From the NCBI RefSeq assembly GCF_000154705.2, contig NZ_CM002917.1, positions 2,853,659 to 2,917,658 on the forward strand: 64,000 nucleotides of DNA, written 5' to 3'. The stretch is from Hoeflea phototrophica DFL-43. Its GTDB lineage: Bacteria; Pseudomonadota; Alphaproteobacteria; Rhizobiales; Rhizobiaceae. Shown here one piece after another: positions 62,263 through 64,000 of this stretch (position 1 is its first letter; every line of letters starts with the position of its first letter). A program made the translations under genes and the position numbers. The notes under the pieces were generated by a model. That model made no database searches, was not told where the DNA came from, and saw nothing but the letters and a program-made list of their open reading frames with translations.

Positions 62263-63383
62263 TCCGCTGCCTCCATGGTGTCATCGGTGGATGCGGTGGC
62301 ATCGTCTGAAGCGTTGCTTGCAAAATGCTCGGCACGCATGCGGCGCACCAGATCGAGTTCCGCCTGGAAGTCGACATAATGCGGCAGCTTGAGATGTTCG
62401 ACGAAGCCGGTCGCCTGCACATTGTCGCAATGCGACAGCACAAATTCTTCGTCCTGGGCCGGTGCGATGATGTCCTCGCCGAGTTCGGATGCCCGCAGAG
62501 CCCGGTCGCACAGCGACATCGCCATCGCCTTGCGCTCGGCCTGACCGAACACCAGACCATAGCCGCGGGTGAACTGCGGCGGCACCTTGGCCGAGCCCTT
62601 GAACTGGTTGACCATCTGGCATTCCGTCAACTTCACCCTGCCGATTGTGACCGCGAAGCCAAGCTCCGGGATCATCATCTCTACATCGACTTCGCCAATG
62701 CGGATCTCACCGGCAAAGGGGTGGCTGCGCGCATAGCCGCGCTGGGTCGAATAGGCGAGTGCGAGCAGAAAGCCTTCGTCGCCGCGGGCCAATGTCTGCA
62801 GCCGCGCGTCGCGCCCCATCGGATACTCGGTTGGGGTGCGAGTGATGTCCGCAACGTGAGAAGAATTGTCGGCAACCGGATCATCTTCAATCAGCCCCTC
62901 GTCGCCAAGAATATCGGACACGCGGACAATCTTTTCGCCTGTGTCAGGCCCCGTTTCGGGTCCATCGATCGGCTCGTCTGCGGCCAGATCCGGATCGAGC
63001 AGCCGGTGCGTGTAGTCGAAGGTCGGCCCAAGCAATTGTCCGCCCGGCAGGTCCTTGTAGATTGCAGAAACCCGGCGTTCGACCAGCATGTTTCCGGTAT
63101 CAACCGGCTCGGAATGGCCGAACCGCGGCAAAGTGGTCCGGTAGGCACGCAACAGGAACACGGCTTCGATCAGATCGCCCCGCGCCTGCTTGATCGCAAG
63201 GGCGGCGAGTTCTGGGTCGTAGAGCGAGCCCTCGGCCATGACCCGGTCGACCGCAAGCGACAATTGCCCGGCGATCTGCGCAAGGGTCAGCGCCGGAACG
63301 CTTCGATCCCCGCGCCGCCGGTCGGCCAGCAGACGATGTGCATTGGTGATGGCGGCTTCCCCGCCCTTGACGGCAACATACAT
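62259..63383 (-). CDS. phnI: C-P lyase core subunit, purine ribonucleoside triphosphate phosphonylase
   Basis: A 374-residue PhnI with family segments MYVAVKGGEAAITNAHRLL, LRAYRTTLPRFGHSEPVDT, and AYSTQRGYARSHPFAGEIRIGEV. It displaces adenine of ATP with phosphonate, together with PhnGHL, to form ribose 1-phosphonate 5-triphosphate. The ATG lies 3 bases from the phnH stop. The length is normal, with an acidic C-terminus. Confidence 0.96.
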   Translation of the reverse strand: MYVAVKGGEAAITNAHRLLADRRRGDRSVPALTLAQIAGQLSLAVDRVMAEGSLYDPELAALAIKQARGDLIEAVFLLRAYRTTLPRFGHSEPVDTGNMLVERRVSAIYKDLPGGQLLGPTFDYTHRLLDPDLAADEPIDGPETGPDTGEKIVRVSDILGDEGLIEDDPVADNSSHVADITRTPTEYPMGRDARLQTLARGDEGFLLALAYSTQRGYARSHPFAGEIRIGEVDVEMMIPELGFAVTIGRVKLTECQMVNQFKGSAKVPPQFTRGYGLVFGQAERKAMAMSLCDRALRASELGEDIIAPAQDEEFVLSHCDNVQATGFVEHLKLPHYVDFQAELDLVRRMRAEHFASNASDDATASTDDTMEAAE

Positions 63384-63386
63384 GGC

Positions 63387-64000
63387 TCAAGCCTCCGGCA
63401 TGATCAGACGGGCGCTGCGCGGCAGAGCGGCAACGCCATCGGGAGCGGCAAGGATCAGATCCACACCGCGCGGGAAAGCAGCACGGTTGGCGCGCCACTG
63501 CGCAGCAAAATGCTGCGGCATCGGATCCGGCGCGAGAGTGCTCTGACCGTCGATACCCGGACCTTCAAGCACCAGCTGCGGGCCTTTTGTCAGCGTCTCG
63601 ACCTGAAGGATCAGCGTTGTCGAGCGATCGGGATATTCCTGCGTCCCCAATGCAAACCCATTGAGTGAGGACAGTCTCTGCGGCGCAGCCACCAGCGCAA
63701 ATGCAGCCTCGGACTGGTAAGGCGTCGTGGGCGCCCCGGTGTGAAACACCACCCAGTCCCGCACCATGCCTGTTTTCGCCATCGATGGATCGAGCCAGAC
63801 CGTTGTGTCGGCATCCGCGAGAGCGCAAATCACGGCGCCTGCCACGGGACCCAGAGGGGGCGGCGGCGCGGTGAATTCGGGAAAGTGATGCACGGTGCCA
63901 GGCCGGGCCATCGCATCCATCACGGCGCGGAAGACCTGCTGTGAGGCCTGCACAGGATCGCTGAAACCGCCATCATAGGCGGAGGCTTTTTCGACAACAT
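63387..64000 (-). CDS. phnH: C-P lyase core subunit PhnH (5' end outside window)
   Basis: At least 204 residues; the reading frame stays open to the window edge (VVEKASAYDGGFSDPVQ...), so the start lies beyond 64000. The apparent GTG start at 63953 is internal, because the upstream codons match the conserved GGFxDPV...QxVFRAVMDAMARPG opening of PhnH. PhnH is the pseudo-symmetric dimer subunit at the heart of the PhnGHIJ complex. phnG should lie just outside the window. Confidence 0.94.
   Translation of the reverse strand, partial: VVEKASAYDGGFSDPVQASQQVFRAVMDAMARPGTVHHFPEFTAPPPPLGPVAGAVICALADADTTVWLDPSMAKTGMVRDWVVFHTGAPTTPYQSEAAFALVAAPQRLSSLNGFALGTQEYPDRSTTLILQVETLTKGPQLVLEGPGIDGQSTLAPDPMPQHFAAQWRANRAAFPRGVDLILAAPDGVAALPRSARLIMPEA

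Noticed and set aside
62325..63668. A 447-residue plus-strand open frame
   Set aside because: It is antisense to phnI and phnH, which are unmistakable; composition is shadow-like.

Overview
The window reads as the chromosome (or a large replicon) of an aerobic alphaproteobacterium of the order Rhizobiales. The evidence is high GC, dense ATGA-overlapping operons, many ABC transporters, a complete C-P lyase locus, an FnrN-type regulator and a B12-riboswitch-controlled bluB. The gene content looks Hoeflea- or Phyllobacteriaceae-like, but no rRNA or housekeeping marker is present to fix the genus. I see no tRNA, insertion sequence, phage gene or CRISPR array.

Region A (1-19,200) is a catabolic locus for an aromatic, probably indolic, compound. 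A minus-strand arm encodes a Tat-exported solute-binding protein with a full peptide-type ABC importer, then a flavin monooxygenase/Old-Yellow-Enzyme fusion of the 2-aminobenzoyl-CoA monooxygenase/reductase type, an SDR, a MarR regulator, an unusual crotonase and an acyl-CoA dehydrogenase. A divergent plus-strand arm encodes a cyclase-family hydrolase resembling isatin hydrolase, a PYROXD2-like flavoprotein (its paralog is transcribed the other way), a second MarR regulator and a two-subunit indolepyruvate:ferredoxin-oxidoreductase-like enzyme. No CoA ligase is seen. Read together, the genes suggest isatin -> isatinate (2-aminophenylglyoxylate) -> 2-aminobenzoyl-CoA by oxidative decarboxylation, then dearomatisation and beta-oxidation-like steps. 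This is an inference.

Region B (19,300-28,800) holds a second complete peptide-type ABC importer with a double-ATPase subunit, a HAD phosphatase and two serine hydrolases. Region C (28,800-34,330) holds an FnrN-like regulator, a phosphoglycolate phosphatase, two FAD oxidoreductases and a rhodanese.

Region D (34,355-47,850) is a second unusual pathway: a class II aldolase/SDR fusion, a SorC-type regulator, mtnA and mtnK, a ribose-type ABC importer, a RuBisCO-like protein, a split transketolase and a metallophosphoesterase. Two divergent promoters carry the same 29-bp operator-like element and a third promoter has a related one, so the cluster is probably one regulon for 5-methylthioribose, 5-deoxyribose or a related 5-substituted pentose.

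Region E (48,100-64,000) has a stand-alone periplasmic sensor-domain protein beside a chemoreceptor, a small conserved-looking protein, and the phosphonate locus. The operon phnC-D-E1-E2-DUF1045-phnM-phnN lies behind a Pho-box-like repeat. The operon phnH-I-J-K-L plus a hexapeptide transferase enters from the right edge. Between them is bluB behind a cobalamin riboswitch.
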